From the NCBI RefSeq assembly GCF_013185185.1, contig NZ_JAAZWE010000001.1, positions 992,001-1,056,000 on the forward strand: DNA of 64,000 bases, written 5' to 3'. A program made the translations under genes and the position numbers. Below, piece after piece: positions 1 through 8,065 of the stretch. Within the stretch, counting starts at the first letter, position 1; each line of letters begins with the position of its first letter. The DNA comes from Saccharibacillus endophyticus. Lineage in GTDB: Bacteria; Bacillota; Bacilli; Paenibacillales; Paenibacillaceae. The notes under the pieces were generated by a model. It saw only the letters and a program-made list of their open reading frames with translations, was not told where the DNA came from and made no database searches.

Positions 1-596
1 TTCGATTGATGGACGCCGATGCCTCGATGGATCTGGTAATGCACGCCGATCTCCCGGTCCTGCTCGTAGTCGTTGCCGCTGAGTTGAATCCGGTACATGC
101 CCAAGTTGGCGTTCATCACGCCCGGCTTGTCGGGATCTTCGCTATATACCTGAGGCAGCGTGACGAACGCACCTCCGTCGTTCGGCCAGCTTTTGATCAT
201 CGGCAGATCGGAAATGCGGACTTCTTCGAAATCGGCCGGAAGGCCGCTCTTTTTGATCGGCAGCGCTTTGCGCGCGGCAAAACCGGTTCCCGCGTAGCGA
301 TGAGGTTGCTTCAGCGCTTTCATCGGCTCGTTGCGCAGAGCGATGACTTCCTGCGTTGATTCCCAAGTATCGCGGAAGATGTATTTGCTGCGCTCAATCG
401 TGCCGAACAAGTTGGAAACGGCGCCGTATTTCGAGCCTTTTACGTTTTCGAAAAACAAAGCGGGGCCGCCCGATTCGAACGCTCTCAAGTGGATGGCGGC
501 CATCTCCAGATTCGGGTCGACCTCTTCCGTGATGCGGATCAAGTGTCCGGCGTTTTCAAGATCGGTGATGCATTCTTGCATGCTGCGATATGTCAT
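1..596 (-). CDS. UbiD-family decarboxylase, N-terminal part (runs off the window)
   Basis: Translated from ATG at 596 to the window edge, this gives about 198 residues of a UbiD-type (de)carboxylase. This family uses prenylated FMN to decarboxylate aromatic or unsaturated acids. Visible family features are the start 'GHLIRITEEVDP', the segment 'GPALFFENVKGS' and, near the edge, 'MYRIQLSGNDYE' and 'GVHYQIHRGIG'. The C-terminal half with the catalytic E-D-E residues is outside the window, so the substrate (hydroxybenzoate, menaquinone precursor or other) cannot be told. AGGAG lies 10 bases before the ATG and fixes the start. The gene points away from the AraC regulator at 895. Confidence 0.85.
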   Translation of the reverse strand, partial: MTYRSMQECITDLENAGHLIRITEEVDPNLEMAAIHLRAFESGGPALFFENVKGSKYGAVSNLFGTIERSKYIFRDTWESTQEVIALRNEPMKALKQPHRYAGTGFAARKALPIKKSGLPADFEEVRISDLPMIKSWPNDGGAFVTLPQVYSEDPDKPGVMNANLGMYRIQLSGNDYEQDREIGVHYQIHRGIGVHQS

Positions 597-683
597 GGAT
601 ATAAGGCTCCTATTCGGGAATATCGTGATGGTTTTATTTTACCTTACCCCGGAGTTGGATGCCAAATTCTTGCGCGGGTGGTG

Positions 684-777
684 GCGCTGCGGGAGAAATT
701 ATAAGCCTATGCTTCCGAAGTGCATTTTTTCGAAATGCTTCACAAGTCGCCTTTCACTGAATTTCTCCCTCCGCTGG
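684..777. repeat. Intergenic inverted-repeat element, copy A (reduced)
   Basis: This element is bounded by GGGAGAAATT (691-700) and its exact inverse AATTTCTCCC (760-769). The core at 711-741 reads GCTTCCGAAGTGCATTT then CGAAATGCTTC and contains two short hairpins. It matches copies B, C and D, but lacks the ~65-bp central hairpin present in copy B (62881-62945). It lies upstream of the AraC gene. Confidence 0.75.
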
Positions 778-894
778 TTCGTATTATATTCATATTAACT
801 TTTTATTAATATCGTAGGATCTATATTGCTTTGAAAACATGTTTTGACTAAAATAATAGCAAAATCGTGTAATTCAAAGGTGATTGTATTGAAT

Positions 895-1776
895 ATGAAA
901 CTTGAAGTTTTTTCGGATTTGTCCGAACGGTTGAATTATAATCTGCCGGACTTTCCTCTTTATGCGCGAAAAGGTTCGCTGCGTCATTTCGATCGTTACG
1001 CCGCCGCCTATCACTGGCATCCGGATGTCGAGTTCATCTTGATCTTGGACGGTTCCATGGAGTACTTCGTCAACGGGCAAACGATCTCTCTTTCGAAAGG
1101 CGAAGGGATCTTCGTAAACAGCAAACGGCTGCATTACGGTTTTTCTGCCGCGCAGACGGATTGCACATTTCTGGTCGTCGTGATTCATCCCTCGCTGCTC
1201 GGCGGAGGAACGCTTGCCGGGAAAGCTTATTTCGAACAAAAATTCGGCTCTGCGACAGAGCATTTTTTACTGCTGCAACCTGAGGTCGGGTGGCAGCAAG
1301 AAGTATTGGATTCGATCCGGGCCGTATACGAAGACATGCATGACGGCAGCGAGAATTTGTTTCGTCGGATGTCTCAAGCCGCAAACTTGTGTGCCCTCGT
1401 CTCCGATCATATTCAGTCTGCGCCTCAGCAGGACAATGACGAGCACGCTTGGATGCTGATCCGCGCCATGACCCGCCATATTCATCAGAATCATGAAAAA
1501 AAATTGACAATCGACGAGATCGCGAGTGCCGGTTCCGTCTGCCGAAGCACATGCTGTTCATTGTTCAAAAAACATCTCGGCCAAACGCCCAACAATTACT
1601 TGATCCAATACCGGATTCAAAAAAGCTGCGAAATGCTGAAAGAAACGGAACGATCCGTCGGAGAAATCGCCTTGGCCAGCGGTTTTCAGACGTCCAGTTA
1701 CTTCTCGTCGGTGTTTCGTAAACATATGGGCTTTTCCCCGCAGCATTTCCGCCAAACGGTTGAAGCGGTCAAGTAA
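895..1776 (+). CDS. AraC-family transcriptional regulator with N-terminal cupin
   Basis: This is a 293-residue regulator. Residues ~30-110 form an AraC-type cupin ligand-binding domain ('YHWHPDVEFILILDGSMEY', 'KGEGIFVNS'). Residues ~190-290 carry the paired helix-turn-helix ('LTIDEIASAGSVCRSTCCSLF' region; 'SVGEIALASGFQTSSYFSSVF' region) and end with 'FRKHMGFSPQHFRQ'. Such proteins usually activate sugar-utilisation genes after ligand binding. ATG 895 is chosen because AGGTGAT (878-884) sits about 10 bases upstream. TTG 889 and a 5'-extended TTG at 844 are alternatives. No sugar operon is adjacent, so the target is unknown. Confidence 0.85.
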   Translation: MKLEVFSDLSERLNYNLPDFPLYARKGSLRHFDRYAAAYHWHPDVEFILILDGSMEYFVNGQTISLSKGEGIFVNSKRLHYGFSAAQTDCTFLVVVIHPSLLGGGTLAGKAYFEQKFGSATEHFLLLQPEVGWQQEVLDSIRAVYEDMHDGSENLFRRMSQAANLCALVSDHIQSAPQQDNDEHAWMLIRAMTRHIHQNHEKKLTIDEIASAGSVCRSTCCSLFKKHLGQTPNNYLIQYRIQKSCEMLKETERSVGEIALASGFQTSSYFSSVFRKHMGFSPQHFRQTVEAVK

Positions 1777-1795
1777 CCTTCGATGTCCTTGTAAC

Positions 1796-1835
1796 CTCAA
1801 AAAAGCGGAAACGATTTCTCGTTCCCGCTTCACTC
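1796..1835 (-). terminator. Intrinsic terminator of the small membrane protein gene
   Basis: On the minus strand, AAGCGGGAACGA and TCGTTTCCGCTT form a 12-bp stem with a GAAA loop, followed by T6. It lies between the convergent AraC gene and the small gene at 1839-1982 and could serve both. Confidence 0.75.
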
Positions 1836-1838
1836 CCT

Positions 1839-1982
1839 CTATTCTTCTTCCTCGAACCGCTTCATGAATCTTTTTTCCTGAGTTTCGGCAATACGCTGAA
1901 CGCGTTTGGAATACGATACTTTTTTGACGACCACATAAATCAAAATCAATAGCACGGCTGCAAAAGTTAATTGCACGACCAT
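1839..1982 (-). CDS. Small single-pass membrane protein (47 aa)
   Basis: This short gene encodes 47 residues. One hydrophobic helix (about residues 4-20, 'QLTFAAVLLILIYVVV') is followed by a basic, charged tail ending in EEEE. AGGAGG lies 7 bases before the ATG and a clear terminator follows, so it is probably expressed despite its size. I do not recognise a family. The layout (short outside end, membrane helix, charged cytoplasmic tail) fits a small membrane-associated regulator or assembly factor, but that is only inference. Confidence 0.65.
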   Translation of the reverse strand: MVVQLTFAAVLLILIYVVVKKVSYSKRVQRIAETQEKRFMKRFEEEE

Positions 1983-2114
1983 AAATCCCCCTCCTAAAGC
2001 AATCAAATCGTCTATGTTCAGGATAGGGGATCTGCAATTTCGTTTCTTCCAAAATCGGTTATATGTTTATCAATATCGGACAAGAAAGACAACCGGCACT
2101 TTCGAATTCCGCAC

Positions 2115-2164
2115 ATAAAAAGGCTGCCTAATGCGCATACATGCGAGCTGGGCAGCCTTTTTCC
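2115..2164. terminator. Bidirectional intrinsic terminator
   Basis: AAAAAGGCTGCC and GGCAGCCTTTTT enclose a ~20-base loop, with T-runs on both strands. It ends the acetyltransferase gene (minus strand). Confidence 0.8.
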
Positions 2165-2171
2165 TCTCTTG

Positions 2172-2813
2172 TTAGGGTTCAATAATTTCGCAATCGGCCA
2201 GAATATCCGGCTTATAACGCATACTGTCTTCTTCCGTGATCGCGCGAATCGTTTTGCAAGGAACGCCCGCAGCGAACGAATGGGCAGGGATATCCCGGGT
2301 CACGACGCTTCCTGCTCCGATGACGCAACCGTCCCCGATCGTAACGCCGCCGCAAATGGTCACGCCCGCCGATACCCACACGTCATTTCCGATGACCACT
2401 GGTTTTGCGTAGCAGAGCGAAGCCGGATTGCCGTGTCGGTCCAACATCTGCCTGCGTTCCGAAGCGATAAACGGATGCACAGGCGTCGCGATGGTCACGT
2501 TCGGCCCGAAGCTTACATTGCTGCCGATCGTCACTTTCGCATCGTCCTGTACGGTCAAATTGTAGTTTGCGAAAAAACGCTCTCCGATTTCCGTATGAAC
2601 GCCATAGTGGAAAAAGATCGGCCCCTGCATAAAAGACCCTTTTCCCAAACGGCCCAGCAGCTGATCCAGCAGCTCCGCTCTGGTTTCCGTTTCGTCTTCG
2701 AACGTCTGGCTGTACCGTTGGCTGAGCTTATGCGAACGAAGCTTAATTTCTCTAAGCTCGACATTGCCCGGCGAAAACAAAATGCCTTGATGAATACGTT
2801 CTTGTTCCGTCAT
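2172..2813 (-). CDS. Maltose/galactoside O-acetyltransferase-like enzyme (hexapeptide repeat)
   Basis: This is a 213-residue left-handed beta-helix acyltransferase of the Maa/LacA/NodL type. It is expected to move acetyl from acetyl-CoA to a sugar hydroxyl in the cytoplasm. An N-terminal maltose-acetyltransferase segment ('GILFSPGNVELREIKLRSHKL') is followed by hexapeptide turns from residue ~80. The conserved 'TPVHPF' block carries the likely catalytic His, and 'IGNDVWVSAGVTICGGVTIG' and 'VVTRDIPAHSFAAGVPCK' are typical of the family. The start is ATG 2813, with GGAGG 6 bases upstream; an in-frame ATG five codons earlier lacks a site. It is a single gene with its own terminator. The acceptor sugar is unknown. 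Confidence 0.85.
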   Translation of the reverse strand: MTEQERIHQGILFSPGNVELREIKLRSHKLSQRYSQTFEDETETRAELLDQLLGRLGKGSFMQGPIFFHYGVHTEIGERFFANYNLTVQDDAKVTIGSNVSFGPNVTIATPVHPFIASERRQMLDRHGNPASLCYAKPVVIGNDVWVSAGVTICGGVTIGDGCVIGAGSVVTRDIPAHSFAAGVPCKTIRAITEEDSMRYKPDILADCEIIEP

Positions 2814-3258
2814 ATCTGACCTCCTCAAATCCGCGAACGAATAGGCAGACGCGATATCACGCTTGCCCGCTTCCGATTTGTTAAAGATTACAACTCCAGT
2901 CTACTCGTTACCCCTCCATCTCGTCAAAACGCTGATCCTTGTCATAATATTCCCGATCCCGATCCGTAATTTCGCGCAGAACGCGACACGGGCTTCATTC
3001 TCTTTTCCGATTTCGGTAGGATTGCCCTAAATATAGAGGTTTGATCCGGCAAGCTGCTACCAAAATCGGATATGCTCTTAGCAAAATCGTGCACGCCTTT
3101 TATTCGGTCCTAAGAACCAATTTAGTTGTCTTGACCTATTTTAGTATCTTGAATTGCGAAAAAAATGTAGAATTATGTTACGCATCTTCAGTAAACGTGC
3201 TTGAAGCCGATATAAAAGGAGATGTAGAGAAAAATATTCGAGAGGCAGGAGAAAAAGA
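2814..3258. other. Intergenic stretch between divergent genes
   Basis: This holds the 5' regions of the acetyltransferase (minus) and the STAS-like gene (plus). It is AT-rich around 3120-3180. A TTGAAT at 3150 is followed 17 bases later by only a poor -10, so no promoter is called. I saw no gene or RNA structure. Confidence 0.4.
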
Positions 3259-3606
3259 ATGGCTCAACCATACAGTATCCAAACCAACCAAACTGCGAAA
3301 AAGGTAGACATGAAAGTAAGCGGTACGTTTACCCCTCAGGACTATCAAAACTTCGTACGCGATTATGCTAAAATGGCTTCCTCGATCGATGCAAAAACCT
3401 TCACGCTTGAAGTCGATTGCCGCGATATGGACCTGCTTGCGACAGAAGAAGTCGAAAAGCTGAAAGGTTCGTTTGCAAGCTATAAAGAAACCGGATTCGA
3501 AAAAGTCGTCTTCATCATCAGTACGTCGCAAACTATTATCAAAATGCAATTGGCACGCGTGGCACGCGAAGCGGGTCTGAGCAACCACGAAGTCATCACG
3601 AAATAA
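3259..3606 (+). CDS. Small STAS/SpoIIAA-like protein, function unknown
   Basis: This 115-residue soluble protein has an alternating strand/helix pattern resembling STAS domains: 'KVDMKVSGTFTPQDYQNF', 'KTFTLEVDCRDMDLLATEE', 'FEKVVFIISTSQ'. STAS proteins are anti-sigma antagonists or small-molecule sensors; this family placement is a fold-level guess. The conserved phosphorylatable Ser of classic SpoIIAA is not evident. AGGAG lies 7 bases before the ATG. A strong terminator (3629-3672) separates it from the KAS III-like gene downstream, yet both point the same way. A functional link is possible but unproven. Confidence 0.55.
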   Translation: MAQPYSIQTNQTAKKVDMKVSGTFTPQDYQNFVRDYAKMASSIDAKTFTLEVDCRDMDLLATEEVEKLKGSFASYKETGFEKVVFIISTSQTIIKMQLARVAREAGLSNHEVITK

Positions 3607-3628
3607 TCGATATCACGCATAATCTTTT

Positions 3629-3672
3629 AGGCTCCGGCCCGGATTTACTTGTTCCGGGCCGGAGCCTTATTT
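3629..3672 (+). terminator. Strong intrinsic terminator after the STAS-like gene
   Basis: A 15-bp near-perfect GC-rich stem (AGGCTCCGGCCCGGA / TCCGGGCCGGAGCCT) is followed by TATTT. It would largely uncouple the two flanking genes unless it is regulated. Confidence 0.8.
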
Positions 3673-3744
3673 CCCGTAAGCATGTCTTGACACCTATTGC
3701 AATACATCGTCGATCTACATTTAGAGATAAAAGGAGAAAACCGC

Positions 3745-4731
3745 ATGAGTCGTATTCACATTGCTGCTGTTGATATTTACCACCCGGAAAACGCCGTCGG
3801 CAACGAATTTTACTTTGATCATTTCGACCGCAGAAACAATGATATCCGGCGTTTCATGGAACACATGGGCAGAGAATCCCGTTATGTGATCGACAATGAC
3901 GACGAGAACGGCCTGACGATGGGCATTGAAGCTGCGAAAAAAGTATTGGCGAAAGCCGGCCTGCAAGGATCGGATATCGATATGATCGTCTTTTCGACAC
4001 AGGTTCCCGAGACGACCTTCCCGGTCAATGCGCTGTATATTCATGCCGCGATCGGTGCCGATTCCTATGCAATGGTGCTCGACTCCAACGCGAACTGTGC
4101 AGGCATGGTCGTCGCTGTCGATCATGCCAGCCGCTATATGCTAACCAGCCCGGAGATCCGCCGCGCCCTGATCGTCGGGTCGGACTACAATACGCTGGTT
4201 AGCGATCCGGAGAGTGCCGTTACCTATGCCAACTACGGCGACGCGGCAGCGGCAGTGATTTTGGAGCGCAGCGAAGCGGAAGGCGGTTTTATCGATTCTA
4301 TTTATCATACGGATCCCGTCAACCGCGACTTTATTCGTTATCCGGCAGAAGGATTGGCCAAGACGGTCAAGCACGGTTCGGATGCAAAAGGGATTTTGTG
4401 GCTGCCGTTTGAAGCGCATGCCGCTATGCCGCCGACCTTCGCAATGTTCGAGAAGCTGCTTGGACGCAACGGCTTGACGCCGCAGGAGATCGGCAGCTAC
4501 TGCTTGTCGCAATTCTCGTTGGAAAATGTGTTGAAAATTCAGCGTCAATATGGACTAAGCGACGAGCAGATGGTGTATGTGGGCGACCGCTTCGGGTATA
4601 CAGGGACGAGCAGTCCGTTTATTGCGCTGCATGAAGCCGTCGAGACCGGTCGCGTGAAGCGCGGGGATCACGTGTTGTTCTGGTCGATCGGGTCGGGATT
4701 TCAGCTTGTTGCGATGTTGTTCCGGTATTGA
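3745..4731 (+). CDS. 3-oxoacyl-ACP synthase III (FabH/KAS III)-like protein with incomplete catalytic triad
   Basis: This is a 328-residue thiolase-fold protein. Its N-terminal half resembles KAS III, with 'DIDMIVFSTQVPE', the nucleophile Cys118 in 'SNANCAGMVV', and 'YGDAAAAVILE'. In the C-terminal half the usual catalytic HQAN is replaced by 'LSQFS' (~254-258) and the GNTS Asn motif by 'GYTGTSS' (~284-290). Canonical KAS III decarboxylation needs Cys-His-Asn. This protein therefore probably does acyl transfer or another non-decarboxylating reaction, as other divergent KAS III proteins do (inference). Start ATG 3745 has AAGGAG upstream; the longer TTG 3697 start lacks support. No fab cluster is adjacent. 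Confidence 0.75.
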   Translation: MSRIHIAAVDIYHPENAVGNEFYFDHFDRRNNDIRRFMEHMGRESRYVIDNDDENGLTMGIEAAKKVLAKAGLQGSDIDMIVFSTQVPETTFPVNALYIHAAIGADSYAMVLDSNANCAGMVVAVDHASRYMLTSPEIRRALIVGSDYNTLVSDPESAVTYANYGDAAAAVILERSEAEGGFIDSIYHTDPVNRDFIRYPAEGLAKTVKHGSDAKGILWLPFEAHAAMPPTFAMFEKLLGRNGLTPQEIGSYCLSQFSLENVLKIQRQYGLSDEQMVYVGDRFGYTGTSSPFIALHEAVETGRVKRGDHVLFWSIGSGFQLVAMLFRY

Positions 4732-4761
4732 GCGGATTCGGCCGGGGGTGTGCTGTGTTTA

Positions 4762-4928
4762 GGCGGCTGCGGGGAGTGTTCGTTTCGGTCGCGTGTTGAA
4801 CTTGAGAAGCGGATTTTAATTTTTAGCGGAAGCTTCTCAAGTTCAAAGGCGAACGCTTATAGCATAGGCTTCCGAAGTGCATTTCTTCGAAATGCTTTGG
4901 CTCCTTCACTGAAACTTTCCCCTCCGCC
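4762..4928. repeat. Intergenic inverted-repeat element, copy C
   Basis: The outer ends are GGCGGCTGCGGGGAG (4762-4776) and, inverted, CTTTCCCCTCCGCC (4915-4928). A perfect 15-bp hairpin lies inside: TTGAACTTGAGAAGC at 4796-4810 and its inverse at 4832-4846, followed by the family motif AAAGGCG. The GCTTCCGAAGTGC / CGAAATGCTT core (4868-4897) comes after this hairpin, the reverse of the module order in copy B. Confidence 0.75.
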
Positions 4929-4998
4929 TGGTGTGGCGCGTTGGGGGCTGAATTCCTCAATTTTTGTGGTTAGGGTAAAAAGGTTAAAGATAGAAATA

Positions 4999-5045
4999 AA
5001 AAGACCGTGGTTCGCATCGGATGCGAATCACGGTCTTTGTTGTTA
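4999..5045. terminator. Bidirectional terminator between KAS III-like gene and katA
   Basis: AAAGACCGTG...CACGGTCTTT encloses an inner TTCGCATC/GATGCGAA stem, with A- and T-runs at the ends. The flanking genes converge. Confidence 0.8.
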
Positions 5046-5125
5046 AGGGATTCAGGAAACCTTACGTACTTGCAAGTTATTATGTGACTCCGGTGCAATT
5101 GCTATTCAATCAATGCATACAAAAT

Positions 5126-6583
5126 TTAACGACCGCCCATGAAAGAAGAGATATCGACGTTCAGGGATTGGGCCAGGCGCATGCCGTATTCGCGGTCGGC
5201 GCGGATGAAGTTGCAGATCGCGCGGAGCTTGGTGTCTTCGTCCACCGCGTTCAGGTCGTTTACGATATTGGCAATCAGATTGTCACGCTGCTCGGCAGTA
5301 TACGAACGGTATTGGGCGCCGGCTTGGGAAAAGTCGTCGGTTTTGAAAATCTTTTGGCGGGTCACATGGCCTTCGAGAGCCGGTTCGGATTCGCGGTAGT
5401 CGGGATCTTCGGCCGGGCTTTCGTTGTATCCGTTCGGCTCATAGTTGACTTTGGGCGAAGCGGGATGCATGTTCATGGCTCCGTCTTGTTGATGGTTGCG
5501 GACAGGTGCGTAAGGGCAGTTGATCGGCAGCTGCAGATAGTTGGCGCCCAAACGGTAACGTTGGGTGTCCGGGTAAGAGAACAGGCGGCCTTGGAGGAGC
5601 TTGTCCTCCGACGGCTCGATGCCCGGTACCAGCGCGCTTGGCGAGAAAGCCGCTTGCTCGACTTCGTTGAAGAAGTTTTGCGGATTTCGGTTCAACGTCA
5701 TCGTACCCACGACATGGAACGGGAATTGTTCTTCCGGCCAATCTTTCGTGGGATCGAGCGGGTCGAATTCGTAATCGTCGATATTTTCCGGTTGAATCAT
5801 CTGAACTTTAAGCGTCCATTCCGGGAAGTCGCCCTCTTCGATCCGGTCGAACAGGTCGCGCGTCGCGTGGCTGAAGTCGTCGCCTTGCATTTCGCGGGCT
5901 TCGGCTGCGCTCAACGTGCGAACGCCCTGTTTGGATTCCCACTTGTATTTCACGTAAACGACTTTTCCTTCCGCATTTACCCATTTGAAGGCATGTACGC
6001 TGAAGCCGTCCATTTCACGATAATTCGCGGGCGTGCCGTGATCGGAGAACAGCCAGGTCATCATATGCGTGGACTCCGGCGTACGCGTCATGAAGTCCCA
6101 GTACCGCGAAGGCTCCTGACGGTTCGACTGCGGGTCGGGCTTGAGCGAATGCACCATGTCCGGAAATTTGATCGCGTCGCGGATAAAGAATACCGGGAGA
6201 TGGTTGCCTACGATATCGTAGTTGCCTTCCTGCGTATAAAATTTAACGGCGAAGCCGCGCGGATCGCGTGCGGTTTCCGGCGAACCGGTTCCGTGGATGA
6301 CCGTCGAGAACCGGACAAACACCGGCGTTTCCAATCCGGCCTCGCCCAGAAAAGCGGCGCGCGTATGTTTGGCCATGCTGTGTTCCGTTTTGAATACGCC
6401 GTGAGCGCCTGCTCCGCGCGCATGCACGACCCGCTCCGGAATGCGCTCGCGGTCGAAGTGCGCAAGCTTTTCCAACAGGTGATAATCTTCCAACAATGCG
6501 GGCCCTCGGCGGCCTGCCGTTCTCGAATTCTGGTTATCGCCTACCGGCGCTCCCTGGTTGGTCGTCAGTCTCGAATCGTTCAT
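5126..6583 (-). CDS. katA: Monofunctional haem catalase
   Basis: This 485-residue small-subunit catalase splits H2O2 into water and oxygen. The catalytic His54 lies in 'ERVVHARGAGAHG', Asn127 in 'GNHLPVFFIRDA', and the proximal haem ligand Tyr337 in 'RLFSYPDTQRYRLG'. All key residues are present and the length fits Bacillus KatA. Start ATG 6583 has AAAGGAAG 9 bases upstream; a longer reading from 6634 lacks a site. perR lies about 1 kb away on the same strand, which suggests peroxide control. However, I could not find a convincing PerR box just upstream of this gene (AT-rich halves at 6634-6678 have wrong spacing). Confidence 0.95.
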   Translation of the reverse strand: MNDSRLTTNQGAPVGDNQNSRTAGRRGPALLEDYHLLEKLAHFDRERIPERVVHARGAGAHGVFKTEHSMAKHTRAAFLGEAGLETPVFVRFSTVIHGTGSPETARDPRGFAVKFYTQEGNYDIVGNHLPVFFIRDAIKFPDMVHSLKPDPQSNRQEPSRYWDFMTRTPESTHMMTWLFSDHGTPANYREMDGFSVHAFKWVNAEGKVVYVKYKWESKQGVRTLSAAEAREMQGDDFSHATRDLFDRIEEGDFPEWTLKVQMIQPENIDDYEFDPLDPTKDWPEEQFPFHVVGTMTLNRNPQNFFNEVEQAAFSPSALVPGIEPSEDKLLQGRLFSYPDTQRYRLGANYLQLPINCPYAPVRNHQQDGAMNMHPASPKVNYEPNGYNESPAEDPDYRESEPALEGHVTRQKIFKTDDFSQAGAQYRSYTAEQRDNLIANIVNDLNAVDEDTKLRAICNFIRADREYGMRLAQSLNVDISSFMGGR

Positions 6584-6852
6584 ATGAATGATCTTCCTTT
6601 CCGGATTGAAGATGGATGTCTGAATATCAATCATTTAGAATTGGTTTTAGACCTTTTCTAAATTTATAATTGAATTCTACCATCCTTCCGGGCAGGCGAT
6701 CATGAGGAGAACATAAGCGTTTGGTGAAGATCGGGTGAAGGCGAAGCCGGAAAAAGTCCGGACTTCGCGCTGGATGCGTTAGCTTTTTTCGCTTTTGGAG
6801 TCGAGCGTGATCAACATGATGCAGCGTGTTCAAAACCCCGAGCAAGCAGACT

Positions 6853-7560
6853 CTAATCGGCCAGGCGATACCCGACGCCTCGCACCGTCGCGACGTAGAG
6901 CGGCTGGCCGGCACTGTCTCCCAGCTTTTTGCGCAGACTTTTCACATGCACGTCCACGACGTTGCTGCCGCCGAAATACTGCGTGCCCCAAATCCGGTTC
7001 AGCATATCTTCGCGCGTCTGCACGGTGCCTTGTCCTTCGATCAATTGCAGCAGAAGCTCGTATTCGGTCTTCGTCAGATCAATGCGCGCACCGCCCCGAT
7101 ATACCGTCATGCGACGGCGATCGATACGCAAGTCTTTGAAAATCAATTGATCGCGTATTCCATCGAGATCAGCCGCCGATTCGGCATCCGGTGTACGGAA
7201 TGCGCCTGTTCGCAGGATACGGCGAACATGATGCAAGCCTTCCTGCGGCCTTGCAGGCCAAACCAACAGCTCCTCGTGAGCTCCGATCGATCCGTCGCTG
7301 CAGAGCATGCGCTCATCCACCAGGAATAACGTCGGGATCGCTGCATGTACCGGATGCATGTTTTCACGGAATGCGCCGACCGGATCTTCGTCCTGCGAAC
7401 CGCTGACGTCGAAGATCAGCAGATCGGCCTGCATGGCTCCCGCTTCGGAATGTTCCCAGCGGTGGAAGACCAGCACGTCGAAGCAGGCCTCCATCAGCGT
7501 CCGCATCAGTTCGTGCATGCGTCCGGGAAAAGGGCTGACCATAATGATCCGCCGCGTCAT
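6853..7560 (-). CDS. OmpR-type winged-helix regulator with atypical receiver domain
   Basis: This is a 235-residue two-domain regulator. The C-terminal part (~140-233) is a clear OmpR/PhoB winged helix ('IDLTKTEYELLLQLIEGQ', 'VVDVHVKSLRKKLGD', 'TVRGVGYRL'). The N-terminal receiver keeps an Asp at ~51 ('DLLIFDVSG'). It has 'VSPFPG' where an acidic pair should lie, and 'LVWPARP' where the conserved Lys-Pro should lie, so normal Mg-dependent phosphorylation is doubtful. Start ATG 7560 has GGAGG 8 bases upstream and leaves 41 bases after the perR stop, so the two are likely cotranscribed. No histidine kinase gene is nearby. It may act without phosphorylation or sense something else. Confidence 0.8.
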   Translation of the reverse strand: MTRRIIMVSPFPGRMHELMRTLMEACFDVLVFHRWEHSEAGAMQADLLIFDVSGSQDEDPVGAFRENMHPVHAAIPTLFLVDERMLCSDGSIGAHEELLVWPARPQEGLHHVRRILRTGAFRTPDAESAADLDGIRDQLIFKDLRIDRRRMTVYRGGARIDLTKTEYELLLQLIEGQGTVQTREDMLNRIWGTQYFGGSNVVDVHVKSLRKKLGDSAGQPLYVATVRGVGYRLAD

Positions 7561-7601
7561 TTCGCAAACCTCCGGCATCGGAGCTTGCATCTCCAGTACC
7601 G

Positions 7602-7997
7602 TCATTTCTTGCGCTTGCTTCTGCATTCGGCGCACACTCCTTCCACAACGATATGAGCGCCTTCCACCTCGTATCCGGTTTCTTCGGCTACCCGGGCCAA
7701 CCATTCTTCGGGAATCGCGGTCGTCACTTCATCCACTTTTCCGCATACTTCGCAAACGATATGCTGGTGGTCGTCCGTGCGCGCGTCGTAGCGGCTGGCC
7801 GTTTCTCCGAGTTTCAGCTCGCGAATCATGTCTTTATCCGTCAAATAACGCAGCGAATTATATACGGTTCCGTAAGCGAAGCTGTGGCCGCGCTCCACCA
7901 ACCGGTTCATCACGTCGGCCGCCGTCGGATGATCGGCCGCATCGCGTACGATATCGTATACGGCTTGACGTTGGGTTGTTAAATTGATCGTTTTCAT
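7602..7997 (-). CDS. perR: Peroxide-sensing Fur-family repressor PerR
   Basis: This 131-residue Fur-family repressor carries an N-terminal winged helix ('TYNSLRYL'-like segment 'GTVYNSLRYLTDKDMI'). It has the regulatory metal ligands expected for PerR: His23, Asp71 ('SRYD'), His77 and His79 ('DDHQH') and Asp89 ('GKVDE'). The structural zinc site is C82-x2-C85 and C122-x2-C125. Asp at the 104-equivalent position favours PerR over Fur. Metal-catalysed oxidation of the histidines releases it from DNA. The N-terminus is about 14 residues shorter than in Bacillus PerR. A box-like site 70 bases upstream suggests autoregulation, and the downstream regulator gene is probably in the same transcript. 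Confidence 0.88.
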   Translation of the reverse strand: MKTINLTTQRQAVYDIVRDAADHPTAADVMNRLVERGHSFAYGTVYNSLRYLTDKDMIRELKLGETASRYDARTDDHQHIVCEVCGKVDEVTTAIPEEWLARVAEETGYEVEGAHIVVEGVCAECRSKRKK

Positions 7998-8065
7998 CAG
8001 GCATTCCCCATTTGGTTTGATTTTATGTGAACATACGGTTGAGTTTCATTCTCATTCATTTCAAT

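Noticed and set aside
3686..3691. TTGACA as the -35 of the KAS III-like gene
   Set aside because: No acceptable -10 occurs 16-18 bases downstream.
5021..6661. 546-codon open frame on the plus strand
   Set aside because: It is the antisense shadow of katA, has no ribosome binding site and shows no family match; katA carries all catalase residues.
6631..6680. PerR box upstream of katA
   Set aside because: Half-sites resembling TTAGAAT and ATTATAA are present but separated by 3 rather than 1 base, and the best 7-1-7 alignment is poor.
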